64,000 bases of DNA, taken from Gnomoniopsis sp. IMI 355080 (lineage: Eukaryota; Ascomycota; Sordariomycetes; Diaporthales; Gnomoniaceae). Position numbers and translations under genes: made by a program. The stretch is taken from positions 1-64,000 of the forward strand of contig JAPEVC010000198.1 in the NCBI GenBank assembly GCA_027946555.1, written 5' to 3'. This document shows positions 47,151 through 57,288 of the stretch, in pieces. How positions within the stretch are numbered: the first letter of the stretch is position 1; every line of letters starts with the position of its first letter. Below the pieces are notes generated by a model. The model was not told where the DNA came from. It did no database searches and was given only the letters and a program-made list of their open reading frames with translations.

Positions 47151-48080
47151 ATGGAGTATTACCTGAACTTTGGGACGCAAAGAGCGGCCCACAAAGATAA
47201 CGACATGGGAAATCCAGAATTTGTCGAAATGAACCTCGACGAGCTTGACGAAATAGCGCGTCAATTGGAGTGGGACATCTCGAACGACATCGACATTACA
47301 ACGACACACATTTGTGAGGACAACACAACCCAAGAACACACCATCCCAGGCGCTGTAATGGAGCCATGGCTCTCCTCGCATTGCTGCGAGTATAACCCAT
47401 CAGACACAACCTTAGAATCACCACTATTCGGAAGCCCCGACACGCCCACAACAGCCAGTCTCCACGAAACTCCAGCGATGCAGGACTATGAGACTCCCGG
47501 AGACTGGGCTGCCTCTTGGGACACGGACGCGCTGGGAATTATACCGGCACTTCTGGACTTCCCTCTCGTTACCGAACTTGAGTGGCCCATGCTGGACGAC
47601 TCGTGGCTGAACGTGGAGTTCGACTCGGCCGCGGCGTGGGAGGAGCCCTTACAACACCAACTGGCCCCCAGAGGTTACGCGTCCTCCGCAGAGACCAACG
47701 CCGCCGTTTCATCTACAGCCATGTGCCCTGCCTCAAAAGCCTCCACTTCGGAAGACTTTAACTGCTCATTCTGCTCCTTCACCGCCACCTCCATCACCAA
47801 ACTCAAAACACACATCAACAAGCACACGCGGCCCTTCCGCTGCACAGCACCAAGTTGCGACTACGCAACCGCCGAGAAGAAGAGCCTCCAGCGACATGTG
47901 TTGGCCAAGGCGAAGTGGGACGAGGGCCACCGTATGGCGGCGGAGGGGCTTGGGGTCAAGGAGATCAAGTATAGGTGCATCGGGGCAGGGTGCGGGTATG
48001 TCACGATTAGAGAGGATAACTTGAGGCGGCATGAGGCAAAGTGTCCCGCGCTAGAGGGAGGAACTGGGAGGGCAAAGTAA
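47151..48080 (+). CDS. C2H2-type zinc-finger protein, probable transcription factor
   Basis: A single exon of 309 residues from ATG 47151. The N-terminal 200 residues are acidic, rich in D/E with W and T, as in activation regions. Three zinc-finger-like units occupy residues ~203-303: FNCSFCSF...KLKTHINKH (classical C2H2), FRCTAPSCDYATAEKKSLQRHVLAKAKWDEGH (C-x4-C with a long spacer before the last His), and YRCIGAGCGYVTIREDNLRRHEAKC (ending in Cys, C2HC). This arrangement is common in small fungal regulators. It probably acts in the nucleus. It is the nearest regulator to the secreted hydrolase genes at 35-45 kb, but a regulatory link is only a guess. Confidence 0.8.
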   Translation: MEYYLNFGTQRAAHKDNDMGNPEFVEMNLDELDEIARQLEWDISNDIDITTTHICEDNTTQEHTIPGAVMEPWLSSHCCEYNPSDTTLESPLFGSPDTPTTASLHETPAMQDYETPGDWAASWDTDALGIIPALLDFPLVTELEWPMLDDSWLNVEFDSAAAWEEPLQHQLAPRGYASSAETNAAVSSTAMCPASKASTSEDFNCSFCSFTATSITKLKTHINKHTRPFRCTAPSCDYATAEKKSLQRHVLAKAKWDEGHRMAAEGLGVKEIKYRCIGAGCGYVTIREDNLRRHEAKCPALEGGTGRAK

Positions 48081-48516
48081 GTAACAAAATAACAAAGCGA
48101 TAGCAGAGTTCCAGGTTTGGGTTTTGATTTCCGTTTATTCATCCAATGTCCTAGCTTTTCCATGGCTTCTAGCACTGTTTGCCGCAATTCATTATGAAAT
48201 GACAATATCTATCATGTCTTGACAACTTCGCCGATGTGTTGCTCGTGGTGAGTATGTGCAAGAGCAACGTTGTGCACTGAAATTACCCAAGCTGGTAGTA
48301 TGTATATCTCTTACCCAGCTCCATCGTCCATCCAATTCTGCTCAATGTTACGCAATATTTGAGTACTTGACCTATTTGAGTTGCCGTTTGGCAACTTGGA
48401 GAAGAGCGCTCAGCGGAGCCGGTCCGACAAATGTTTTGCGCTGTGAGTCAGCGTTGACCTTGGGATCCACCTTGATATACAAAATTTTCATCACAGGTTT
48501 TTCAACAATCAGCCTC
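48081..48516. other. Intergenic, upstream of the tRNA gene
   Basis: 436 bp between the zinc-finger gene and the tRNA. An AT-rich stretch with TATACAAA lies near 48476, about 40 bp upstream of the tRNA, and could help position TFIIIB. Confidence 0.4.
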
Positions 48517-48523
48517 GCCCGGC

Positions 48524-48535
48524 TAGCTCAATCGG
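48524..48535 (+). promoter_or_regulatory. Pol III A box
   Basis: TAGCTCAATCGG at the D-arm matches the A-box pattern TRGYNNANNNG for TFIIIC. It is intact, unlike the B box. Confidence 0.7.
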
Positions 48536-48589
48536 TAGAGCGTGAGACTCTTAGTATTCTCACGGATTCTGAAATCTCAAGGTTGTGGG

Positions 48590-48642
48590 GTACGTTCATC
48601 TGCAAGTCCTGTGTTCGAGTGCTTCGCTAACTCCCTGTTCAG
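48590..48642 (+). other. 53-nt spliceosomal-intron-like insertion in the tRNA T-arm
   Basis: The insertion lies exactly between T-stem position 53 and T-loop position 54. It starts GTACGT, has GCTAAC at 48626-48631 and ends TTCAG, the three signals of a short fungal spliceosomal intron, with 11 nt between branch site and 3' end. The branch-like spacing and length (53 nt) match the protein-gene introns in this window. Because the flanking base is G on both sides, the boundary can be shifted by one base with the same product. A B-box-like TGTTCGAGTGC lies inside, near 48612-48622. A simple alternative is an inactivating insertion in one gene copy. Confidence 0.75.
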
Positions 48643-48682
48643 TTCGACCCCCACGTCGGGCTCAATTCCCGTCATTGGATTC

Positions 48683-48689
48683 TTTTTTT
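48683..48689 (+). terminator. Pol III terminator T7
   Basis: Seven consecutive T lie 20 bp after the tRNA 3' end, a good RNA polymerase III termination signal. Confidence 0.7.
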
Positions 48690-51604
48690 GTGCAACCTTG
48701 TTTCTACCGGCCAAGCAGAATCGAACTTGTATACATTCAAACTACCTTGGATGTGTCATTACCTCGATATTCTTTTTTAATAGAAAAGAAAAGTTCTTCT
48801 TCCAGAGGTGGTGGTATCTATGTTTGTAGACCCGCACTATAGAACCACTTCGGCGAGGTACCCTGATGCAAAACAATAAATCTATTAGCGGAAAAGAGCA
48901 AACCCGAGGACTGGCGGAGACGAATACAATCTGAACCAACTTCCAATTGGACGTGTCTTCCCCGAATTAGCAAGCATTATCCATGAGCAGTGTAATCTAT
49001 GTTTCTATGTGAGCCGGATATTGTCCGAAACAAACACCCATATGCTAAAAGCAGGCTTTCCTGTGTATTTGAACCCCCCGATACAGCGCGAAGAACAGTT
49101 GCTATCGTGTCCCAACCAGCTTTCTACGAGGAACGATACGCGAAAATTGAGACACCGCAATCGAGCCCGACATACCGGGTCTGTCTCCTATAAGTTGATT
49201 ATACTCGCGGCTGAAGTGAGTATCTATGTAGCCAGAGTTCTAGCGTACGAAGATGCAAGGCAACATGACCCAAATCACGATGATACTGGAAAAAAGGCCA
49301 GTGCCCAAGGCACCAATGCAAAATGTACATTACATGCCCCTGACGACTGTATCGCTGGAGGGCCCGAAGGTTCACAGTGGACACGCGATGAGATATTACA
49401 GCTTGAGAAGAGAGCCCAGGCTCTACTGAGTAAGCAATTGTCGATAAGAGTCCCAATAGAGGAAGATTTTCCAGTGTTCTGTCAATATTAGAGAAAACTA
49501 TACATGCACACATGAATAGGTAAAATCGCGTGTTCTTGCCTACTGATGTAAGAAGCCCAGAGAAGGGATGATGGTAGCAAATGACGCGTTTGTGAAAATG
49601 TCTGCCTTGCGTCTGCTTATATGTCATTTCATTGAGGAGCCTCATTGCTCATAAGAAGACGACGAAGGTGACTTGGTTCAGGGACAGTAGCACGCGAGAT
49701 TTTCACTTGTATAGAAGTGTCTCTGTAGAGCAACTGTATCCGTCATATAGGCACAAACTGCAACAAGTGGTCCATACACGTCCCCAAAGTCAGGCAGCGG
49801 ATCTGCCGATTGATCATTGTTCAGGAATCTCGTCCTCATCTACAAAATTACCTCGGAACCCATTTTAGGTGCGTACCTAGTAAGACGTCTAGCTACAATC
49901 TCGGTCTCTCGTTAATAAGGCTCGGCGGGATTTGGCATTATTCAGGCACGTACATAGTAAAGCCCCGCCAGCTTGCCTGCCTTCTCAAGGTACTGGCCTT
50001 GAACAATCCTGGTGGGGAAAAGCAATGACATTTCTCGCACTCCGGCGTATTCCGAGCATATCGTTAGGTACTTGATCCGTAAGAATTCCCTACCTAGCTG
50101 CAAAGTGGATTCATTGCACTGCAATTAGATAGTTGAGATCTGAAACATACATTTCTTTCGGCCAGTAAAGTCAGGCCCGAGGTATGGGGTTTGTACGTGC
50201 TCTTCAACTTTCTTTTGTGGCAGTCAATGTATTGCCGACGACCGAGATGTTACCTCCGAAATGGTCCCGACTTCTGGGAACGCCGGCTGAGCTATGTCGT
50301 AAGACTCCGCTTGCACTGCTTGGGCTGTCATCTTCTGTCTACCTGCTTCATCTTAGGATTCAGTAAACGATGCAAATGATGGATCTCACAACTAGGGCGA
50401 GATCTGCATATCTACAGAAGGGAATGCATCAGGAACGGATACCTGGCATTTCTTATAGTGGCCGAATGGTCCAGGCGTGCCCGATGGTACACAACGCTCC
50501 CACGCTGGGATGACGGGTCCGGCAACCGTGTAAGACTATTGGTCACTTCCGGACCGCCCAGACGCGATGATGCTCCAACGCCGATCCCCACTTTGCATAG
50601 CCCGGTTCCATGTGACTGAAACTGCTACATCGATGGTCCTTCCAGCTTTAGAAGGCTTCTAGAAACACGGCCCTGTACACCTTCCTAGGTATCTCTACTC
50701 TCCTTTGAAGATTCTCACATTTCGGCCTCCGCTTGCAGGTGATTAATTCCGATGCTCGGGATATTATCGACCCTGTGATGTTTCTTCTGCCATGAGTCGT
50801 GTGACCCGGTCGAACGTTCTGGCAGCCGTTACCCGCCACGCGCGCGCCGCTCCATGCGGTCAAGGACTCAAGAGACAAGGCGTCCCGGTCTCAGTATGCT
50901 GCTTGCCGCCGCATACTGGATCTTCGTCTCGGCGGAAAACAGGGCCCAACGGACCCACTAATAAGTCCCCGAGATCAGGTTCGTCCCACATAGTGTGTCT
51001 GCTAGCCGACTTTTCCGCCTTATACACGGGGTCCTCTGCTAGGCGGTCGCTCTGGCCCATCATTGTTTGGCATGCTTGACGGTATGGGGGTCCGTTCCGG
51101 TCATCCACCGCCAAGAGTCCAGACACTTTGTCAGCCCATAGGGCTGTGAGTCGAGAGATGGGATCCTTGGTCATCCCTTGGTCACCCCTCATGTGTAATC
51201 ATGAATAAGTACGTAGGCATGTAAAATTTCGACAGGTACTCTTGTACCTTGAGCTGAGCCTGATCCTTCTTGGTGGGGAGTTGTATAGACCATGTTGATA
51301 ATTTCGACGTGCGGGGGCCACCCGGTGGACGTAGTACGGTAGTGTGAGAAGGTCTCGTTGGGGATGTATATATAAGAGACATACCTCTCGCTCTCCTGTA
51401 TGACGCTCACCGATCAACACAAGGCAACACTTATAACTTTCAGATCACCAGAAAATCGAAACCACCTGCAACATTCAAATACAAGTATTCTTTCCTAAAA
51501 CACATAGCTACAACCCGACCACAACACACAAAAGTCAGTTGTCTTTGTTCCTTTCCTGCCAAAAGGCTACCCCGAGTCCCTGACTGACAGACATCAAGGT
51601 CAAA
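48690..51604. other. 2.9-kb gene-poor region
   Basis: Only short open frames without recognised features occur, the longest being 160 codons at 49009-49491. TACCTAG-type words lie near 49867, 50092 and 50681. No transposon or further tRNA was recognised. The TATA box of the small secreted protein gene lies at the right end. Confidence 0.45.
51367..51376 (+). promoter_or_regulatory. TATA box of the small secreted protein gene
   Basis: TATATATAAG lies about 230 bp before the ATG at 51605. A CA-rich leader follows, consistent with a long 5' UTR of a strongly expressed small gene. Confidence 0.5.
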
Positions 51605-51913
51605 ATGCAATTTTTCACTGCTACTGCCTTGGCTCTGGCCACTGCTGTCTCAGCCAGCGACTACACACTTTACTGCGGCGACTCTTGCACCACAGGGACA
51701 GCTGTGAATACTGGAGACGTTAGTGGCGCCTCATGCACAGACCTCGATACCGCTCAAGCCTACTGCTATCTGGTCTCGGATGAATCCTATTTCAAGGCTG
51801 TTGTCTCGAAAGATACCGGTTGCATTGGAACCAACGGTGCGGAGCAGGTGATCTGGCCTGGGGATTGCTTCGAGGGACCATGGGAGTCATATCAGGTTGC
51901 GGTGAACTTGTAG
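51605..51913 (+). CDS. Small secreted cysteine-rich protein
   Basis: A single exon of 102 residues. A signal peptide (MQFFTATALALATAVSA) is followed by an 85-residue mature chain with six cysteines (CGDSC, SCTD, YCYL, GCIG, DCFE), enough for three disulfide bonds. There is no known domain. Size, secretion signal and even cysteine count are those of fungal effector-like or antimicrobial-like small secreted proteins; a role is not implied by sequence. The ATG directly follows a CAAA leader, and a canonical TATA box lies upstream. Confidence 0.8.
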   Translation: MQFFTATALALATAVSASDYTLYCGDSCTTGTAVNTGDVSGASCTDLDTAQAYCYLVSDESYFKAVVSKDTGCIGTNGAEQVIWPGDCFEGPWESYQVAVNL

Positions 51914-53875
51914 TCCTGGCGGGATATGGATTCATGCGACAAAAGCGTTTTGGTTGTTTATTATTTGCTTTACTGATATTGTCCCCCGCGTTCTTTGCGG
52001 GAGTGTTTTGGAGTTTGCGGGATGGTCTTTTTGTTACACATTCAATCGAGATTGCTCGTATGGGAAGGAGTTGAGAATCGACCTCATCATCGAATCAATG
52101 AATGGCAAGTCCAGGGTGGAGGTCCACTCGCAGATACCTAGCACACAAGATACTATGTACTTTGGTTCGCTTAAGTTTTTTGAGGCATCTGATCTCTCAC
52201 CTTTGATATGCAAGACATTGCGCCTATATCAGAGCATTGATGGCGTGATATCAACCGGTATCTGACCGGAGCAAGGACTGGAGCAGGGGATGGCCGGAGG
52301 CGGTGGGCGATGGCGCAGCTACATTCAGCATAAACCGTACCTCAGTGGCTCAACACACTCACTCTTTTCTTCCACATCGTGCTGGGGCGGGCGCAGCACT
52401 GCTGTAGTAATCGGCCACGTCGAAACTTTCAATGGAAAGTGCTCGATGTTCCTGGGCAAATATCATGGGAGGTGTAGACGTTAAATACAGGGATTATGTG
52501 CACTATAGATCAGGTGGGGAATGCCCAGTGCCCAGTCACGGCGGATGGCGCGGGTATGCAGACGAACAGACGTGATCGACGATTAAGGAAAAAGCTTGTT
52601 TTACGTGCTTCACTTGAGACATTGTGTATGCGAGTAAGGAAGGTGGACGATAACTCCTACATATACCACGACCTCGAGTCCTTCAGCTTGCAGAGAGACC
52701 CTTTTTGCTCAACGACCTTCCTGAAGCGATGCCATCGATAACAAACAGAGGGCCTTTGAGTAGCATTCCACATTTTCTCGACCAGTCGGAAGAGCCATCC
52801 TGCATCTCGGGCAATTAGGGACCTCCTCGCTTCGATCATGAAAAAACTTTGGTGCCGAGAAAGAATGCAGTCCACACTCCACAAGAGACCGTCAGACAAG
52901 GTCGCCGCTCTGCACAATTGTGCTGTGTAGGTACCCAGATAGGTAGGAGAGGAATTCCAGTGGGTCAGCACGCCCACATTCCGAAATCAAGACCCTGACA
53001 TTTGCCTCGCAACTGGGCGAGGTAATGAGGGGGCGACGTGGCCGACTGCGAAGACTTACAGTCCTGAGTTTAATGTGAGACGAAGAGATTACGCTGAGGG
53101 TAATGATACCGTAATTTGGAGCTTCCGATGCTTGAAATAGCATCGACAAGTAGCAAGGTGATGTCTGTCAGGAGGAGGGAGGGTCTGGCCGTGCGCTCGC
53201 ATAACGTACCCGGGCACGCCGGGCATCCGGGACTTAAGCTTTAGATTTCACACACTGAAATTAGATGCTGGCTTCGACGTCAATAGCACTTCTTATGCAA
53301 GATTGACTTTCCTTTCGTCAACAAGGTGTCATCGTTGAATCACATCCTAGCACAGCTGCGCGGATGCAAGGAAGTTGTGTGTGCCTCAGGTGTCTCCCAG
53401 GGCTGTCTGATACATCAAATCAAAGAAATTCAGTGGAATCTCGTAAAGGCCATGTGTTGGTTAGATTGATGGTACATTCATTCATATCGAATGTCTAGCC
53501 ACATTTCTGCTGAACCATTGTCCAGTGTCCACCTGAGCACATTGCTCTGTGTGGGACCACGATTACCTATGTGTATTCCAAATTGTCTTCCCCGAGATAT
53601 GCCCCGTATACCAAATCCTGCAAGGCTAAAACATTTCTCTACATGAAATTGTCAATTTGAGACCGAGTCTCACCAGCTCATAAAGACTTTCTCCTGTGCG
53701 TATTGCCTACGGCTTCTTGACCCGTCATCTGTACCTAAGTATGTTCCCTCCGGCAATCCCTTGATACACGGCAAGGACATGAAGAAAAGGGTTAGGGTCT
53801 TGAGACCATGTCCTCTCAGCATCGCGATATTGGCATGCGAGATCTGCAATCCACATTGATGATTATCGTTGAAAG
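51914..53875. other. 2-kb intergenic region
   Basis: No gene supported. Words related to TACCTAGGTA occur near 52135, 52928 and 53731. Open frames here have no signal peptides or domains. Confidence 0.45.
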
Positions 53876-54349
53876 ATGAACGCATACTCACCCATTCATG
53901 CCTATGCCCTCGGCGCAGCTGGCATTGGGTTAGGCTTGCACGCATGCCTCCGTCCACGGCAAGAATACCCTCGCTTCGGACTGCGCCTCGAGTCGGCGCA
54001 ACCACCGCATCCGCGGCAAAAGGCTCTCGTCGCCACACCCGACACGAACCCCGAGGCGGGCTCTGTCTCGCCGCTCATATATCTCAAAGCAATTCGGGAG
54101 TCCACATACGGCCTCGCGCTCATAGGGTTGCAGTATCAAGGCAACGCAGCTGGTGTCACGACACTCGCTGCCGTTCTTGCCCTGGCCGCGCTGGGAGATG
54201 GCTTTGTCGTCTGGTACCATGGGGGCAAAGACTTGAGGCGTAAAGCCTGGGGACACTGGGCGGCGTTTGTTGGAATTGGAGGATGGGCAGGGTGGCGGAC
54301 ATTCTTGTGGTATGGGGAGTGGGCTGCATTTCATGCTCTTCATGTATAA
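53876..54349 (+). CDS. DUF4267 family integral membrane protein
   Basis: A single exon of 157 residues. Four hydrophobic segments can be seen: near 8-24 (ALGAAGIGLGLHACL), 72-90 (YLKAIRESTYGLALIGLQY), 92-112 (NAAGVTTLAAVLALAALGDGFVVW) and 126-145 (WGHWAAFVGIGGWAGWRTF). The phrases YLKAIRESTYGL and LQYQGNAAGVTTLAA together with GDGFVVWYHGG are typical of this fungal family of unknown function. It has no obvious signal peptide beyond the first membrane segment. It probably sits in an internal membrane or the plasma membrane. Confidence 0.8.
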   Translation: MNAYSPIHAYALGAAGIGLGLHACLRPRQEYPRFGLRLESAQPPHPRQKALVATPDTNPEAGSVSPLIYLKAIRESTYGLALIGLQYQGNAAGVTTLAAVLALAALGDGFVVWYHGGKDLRRKAWGHWAAFVGIGGWAGWRTFLWYGEWAAFHALHV

Positions 54350-54949
54350 CTGTGTTCGTTGCTTTCCCTGAGGCTGGCATGTGGTGGTGGGCTTTCGCAG
54401 ATGCTGTCTGTCCTTCGGCAGTGGATACATACTTACTGTATGTGCTGATGCGCCATTCATTGCTCTCAGGGCAAAAACGGGGATATATTCCGTACACCTC
54501 ATATCATGGCGGGTTTCTATGAAACTCCAGCCATGCGTCACTCGGATCAACGCACAGTCGTATTTCATCTCCTTATGTTGCTGGCATCAGCGTCCCGAAC
54601 AACGCCTCCACAATGTCCGGGAGTTAGCCCCACTCTCGGCCGGTGGCTGTCCCGCCCGTTGCCATTTGCTCCGACTGGCCATCATCAGATGATTCCCCTC
54701 ACTGGTGGCTTCATTAGCTTGCTCCAGCTCATCATAAGCGGCACATGCCTCCAACACAACGTCACTGTATTGCTCTTGTCTCCCCATGGCTTTGTTCCTC
54801 TGGGTGGGCCACGACGCCGACGTGGACGACCAAGAGATCAGAGTATTAATGTCCAGGACCCTCGCATGCTTTCCACGCATCCAACACTTCATGTATTTGA
54901 TGAACGCTTGAACTTTCTATCCATTCGACTTATCTCCATATCCGTCACA
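54350..54949. other. Intergenic region
   Basis: 600 bp between two plus-strand genes. It is open in the frame of the next gene from 54506 but carries no protein-like features, so I treat it as upstream sequence. Confidence 0.4.
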
Positions 54950-56095
54950 ATGGCAGCGAGCGCCATCGCCATGGCCTCGGCCTTCCACATGACGGATCCG
55001 CGCGCGCATGCTCTCGCCGGCCACCGCAGCATGGTCGTTCACGGCAGCCTCCCTGCCCCGGACCAGTACGAGACGCAGCTCGGCCGTAAACTGCCTCCCA
55101 CGCCGCCGCATCTAACAAGTCGGATCCTCTACGTACCCAGCCACAACGATAAGGTCACTCACCTGCCCATTTACGAGTTCACGGATGAATTCAAGACGGC
55201 CGTCAAGGATGAGCCTATCGGGAGCAGCCGATTCAAGACGTGCTTTGGGCTTATGAAGAAACCTTGCGGTGACGGGACAGGCTCGTCTAGTGTGTCGTAT
55301 TTGTTGGATTTTGAGCCGCTTGAGGCGAGGAGGTCGTTGTCTGGTCCCGAAGTGCGGAATAAGCGAACAAGCAGCGTTGGAGGGCTGGTGACGAAGGCGA
55401 CAGTGCAGCGGCGCATGCTGTATGGAGCCGGGGTTGAGGTCGGGTTGACGATTCCGCCGCATTCAGTATCTGGAATGAGACTCGAAGATGGCACCGTGGC
55501 CTGTACTCTCTCGCCCGCTTCCACGACGATGACCATCCCCGTGGTGACCTCGTTCCCTGTGACGCCCACGATTTCGAAATTCGGGTCCAGCCGCAACCCA
55601 TGGTTCACTTTTACTGTTTCGAGCTTGTTGGATGAGGACAGGACGCTACAGTGGCAGATGCACTCCACTGAGCTTGGTATGCTCAGGTACACGCTGATCG
55701 AGATACCACGGGAGGAATTGGCGAGCGTCAACTCTAGCGAAAATGTAGAGGAACGAAAGGCCCCGTTCTCTGCAGCGGAACCCGAGAATGAGCACCTCAT
55801 TCGTGCCATCTACCATAACGTCGGCCTGGGATTTTCCTTGTCGCAACCATTCAGCGAAGGTGCCTTGTTGGTCCAGAACGACTTTGAACCCGAACTGGAA
55901 GCACTTATTCTCGCCAGCCTCTTAGGAGTGTTGTGGAGGGTGCGCAATGAGGAGGGCAGGTCGCGGAAAGTTTCCAAGTCTGACGCCGGCGGGAAGCCGG
56001 CTAGGAAAGGGAGCGTAGACGAGGGCGAGCCGACAAGCCCAGGCCCAGGCACGGGCAAAAAGAAACTGTTCCGCAAAATTCTAGGTAAGAAATAA
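54950..56095 (+). CDS. Uncharacterised conserved-looking fungal protein
   Basis: A single exon of 381 residues from ATG 54950 (context CACAATGGC). An in-frame upstream ATG at 54506 is less likely because the extra 148 residues look random. The body (about 40-310) has alternating hydrophobic strands: SRILYVPSHNDKVTHLPIYEFTDEF, VSYLLDFEPLEARRSL, RNPWFTFTVSSLLDEDRTLQWQMH. This suggests a beta-rich fold. The C-terminal 60 residues are Lys/Ser/Gly-rich and end KKKLFRKILGKK, a basic tail that may bind membranes or nucleic acid. I do not recognise the family. Confidence 0.65.
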   Translation: MAASAIAMASAFHMTDPRAHALAGHRSMVVHGSLPAPDQYETQLGRKLPPTPPHLTSRILYVPSHNDKVTHLPIYEFTDEFKTAVKDEPIGSSRFKTCFGLMKKPCGDGTGSSSVSYLLDFEPLEARRSLSGPEVRNKRTSSVGGLVTKATVQRRMLYGAGVEVGLTIPPHSVSGMRLEDGTVACTLSPASTTMTIPVVTSFPVTPTISKFGSSRNPWFTFTVSSLLDEDRTLQWQMHSTELGMLRYTLIEIPREELASVNSSENVEERKAPFSAAEPENEHLIRAIYHNVGLGFSLSQPFSEGALLVQNDFEPELEALILASLLGVLWRVRNEEGRSRKVSKSDAGGKPARKGSVDEGEPTSPGPGTGKKKLFRKILGKK

Positions 56096-56379
56096 TAAGA
56101 GTTGCACCACAGTGGGGCGCAGCTGCAAATGTTCTGGTATCATGGATAATGCGGGAGTCAGATTGCTTTCCTTCATGATACCCTTTCAATGCTCGGGTTT
56201 GTACTATACATTTCTACGTTACGTTGGTGGGCCAGGCACATAATTGGTATTGGATGGGCGCACAGATTGCTAATTCCAACTCGGTGTCAAGAGCACAAAG
56301 CCTGAAAAAAATGACTTTCTGAGCTATTGTCCAATGAATACTGCTTAGAAAGTTTGGGTACGCACCAAAAACTATATTT

Positions 56380-57288
56380 CTAATTCAGGATCAGATCACC
56401 ATATACCATCCTGTGATCACTGATATATACCCCGTCCACCTTGTTTCCCACAATCTCTGTCTGGTTGACCGTGTATAAGCCATCCCCATTGGGACCATAC
56501 CAGATGAAATCGATTTTGCTCACTCCGGTATCGCTGAAACCCGTGTACGTCAACTGGTTCGTTCCCAAATGTGTCGCCGTATTCCATAAATCCGTCACAT
56601 AGTCCAGGCCTTCCAGCGTGGCATACGCATCATCCGACCCACTTGGATCCGAATTGAAGTCGCCCGTAAGCGTTACTGCCAACGGCCCATACGTAGCTTG
56701 CACGCTCTCGATCTGCGACACGACAACCTTGATTCCTTCGACTCGTGCCTGTTGTGACACATTATCCAGATGCGTGTTGGCGTGGATGAAGCGCTTGCCC
56801 GTAGCCTTGTGCTCGAATACGCCAATGGTCACGATGCGTCGAGAACCTGCGCCCCAGCCGTAGGAGACTACATCCGGAGTGGGAGACAGCCACTTTGTCT
56901 CGCTAAATACCACGTCTAGCACATCGGTGTCGTAGATGATGGGGCTGAACTCGCCACTACTGTCTCCGTCGTCGCGGCCTACGCCGATGTGCGCCCAAGT
57001 ACTGCCGAGGTTGTTGAGGACGTCGCTGAGTTGGCTCGAAAGGACCTCCTGGAGACCAATAACAGCTGTGTCAACATCGTAAACGTAATTGCCCAACGTG
57101 CTGCAGAGGTGGTAGTCGCGGCATAGGTCGTGATTGAACGGGCAGAGAATATTCCACCATGATAATTCATTTGTTTCCAAGGATGTGGCGGCATAGCGGA
57201 TGTTGAAGGAGACGACACGAATAGGCAGGCTGACAGCAAGAGTGGACGGGATCGCCAGTAGGGGTATCAAAAGATTGCGAATGTGCAT
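56380..57288 (-). CDS. Secreted endonuclease/exonuclease/phosphatase family protein
   Basis: A single exon of 302 residues with ATG 57288, which starts a signal peptide (MHIRNLLIPLLAIPSTLAVS). A longer frame from 57402 would place the signal internally, so it was rejected. Family motifs in order: VVSFNIRYAA (metal-ligand Asn), IGLQEVLSSQ (catalytic Glu), FIHANTHLD, LTGDFNSDPSGSDD (GDFN with Asp and Asn), and VYISDHRMVYGDL (SDHR with the catalytic His). The fold includes DNase I-like nucleases and phosphodiesterases; the substrate is undetermined. It should be extracellular or vacuolar. Confidence 0.88.
   Translation of the reverse strand: MHIRNLLIPLLAIPSTLAVSLPIRVVSFNIRYAATSLETNELSWWNILCPFNHDLCRDYHLCSTLGNYVYDVDTAVIGLQEVLSSQLSDVLNNLGSTWAHIGVGRDDGDSSGEFSPIIYDTDVLDVVFSETKWLSPTPDVVSYGWGAGSRRIVTIGVFEHKATGKRFIHANTHLDNVSQQARVEGIKVVVSQIESVQATYGPLAVTLTGDFNSDPSGSDDAYATLEGLDYVTDLWNTATHLGTNQLTYTGFSDTGVSKIDFIWYGPNGDGLYTVNQTEIVGNKVDGVYISDHRMVYGDLILN

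Larger units (their letters stand above)
48517..48662 (+). tRNA. tRNA-Lys (CTT) with two intervening sequences
   Basis: Mature segments are 48517-48553, 48574-48589 and 48643-48662, totalling 73 nt. The acceptor stem GCCCGGC pairs with GTCGGGC at 48655-48661 (one G-T pair), the discriminator is T. The D-arm is GCTC...GAGC, the anticodon stem TGAGA pairs with TCTCA at 48575-48579, the anticodon CTT is 48550-48552, the variable loop is AGGTT, and the T-stem GTGGG (48585-48589) pairs with CCCAC (48650-48654) around the loop TTCGACC. A 20-nt intron (48554-48573) sits one base 3' of the anticodon, the normal nuclear position. A second interruption of 53 nt (48590-48642) splits the T-arm and is listed separately. 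Every stem is intact once both are removed. Whether this copy is transcribed and matured is unknown. Confidence 0.88.

Noticed and set aside
48585..48842. Open frame across the tRNA 3' half as a protein gene
   Set aside because: It overlaps the tRNA and terminator, and its sequence has no coding features.
49009..49491. 160-codon open frame after the tRNA
   Set aside because: No domain, signal peptide, splice support or convincing composition; kept out of the gene list.
54506..54949. Upstream 148-residue extension of the uncharacterised gene at 54950
   Set aside because: The extra residues look like random translation and the ATG at 54950 has a better context.
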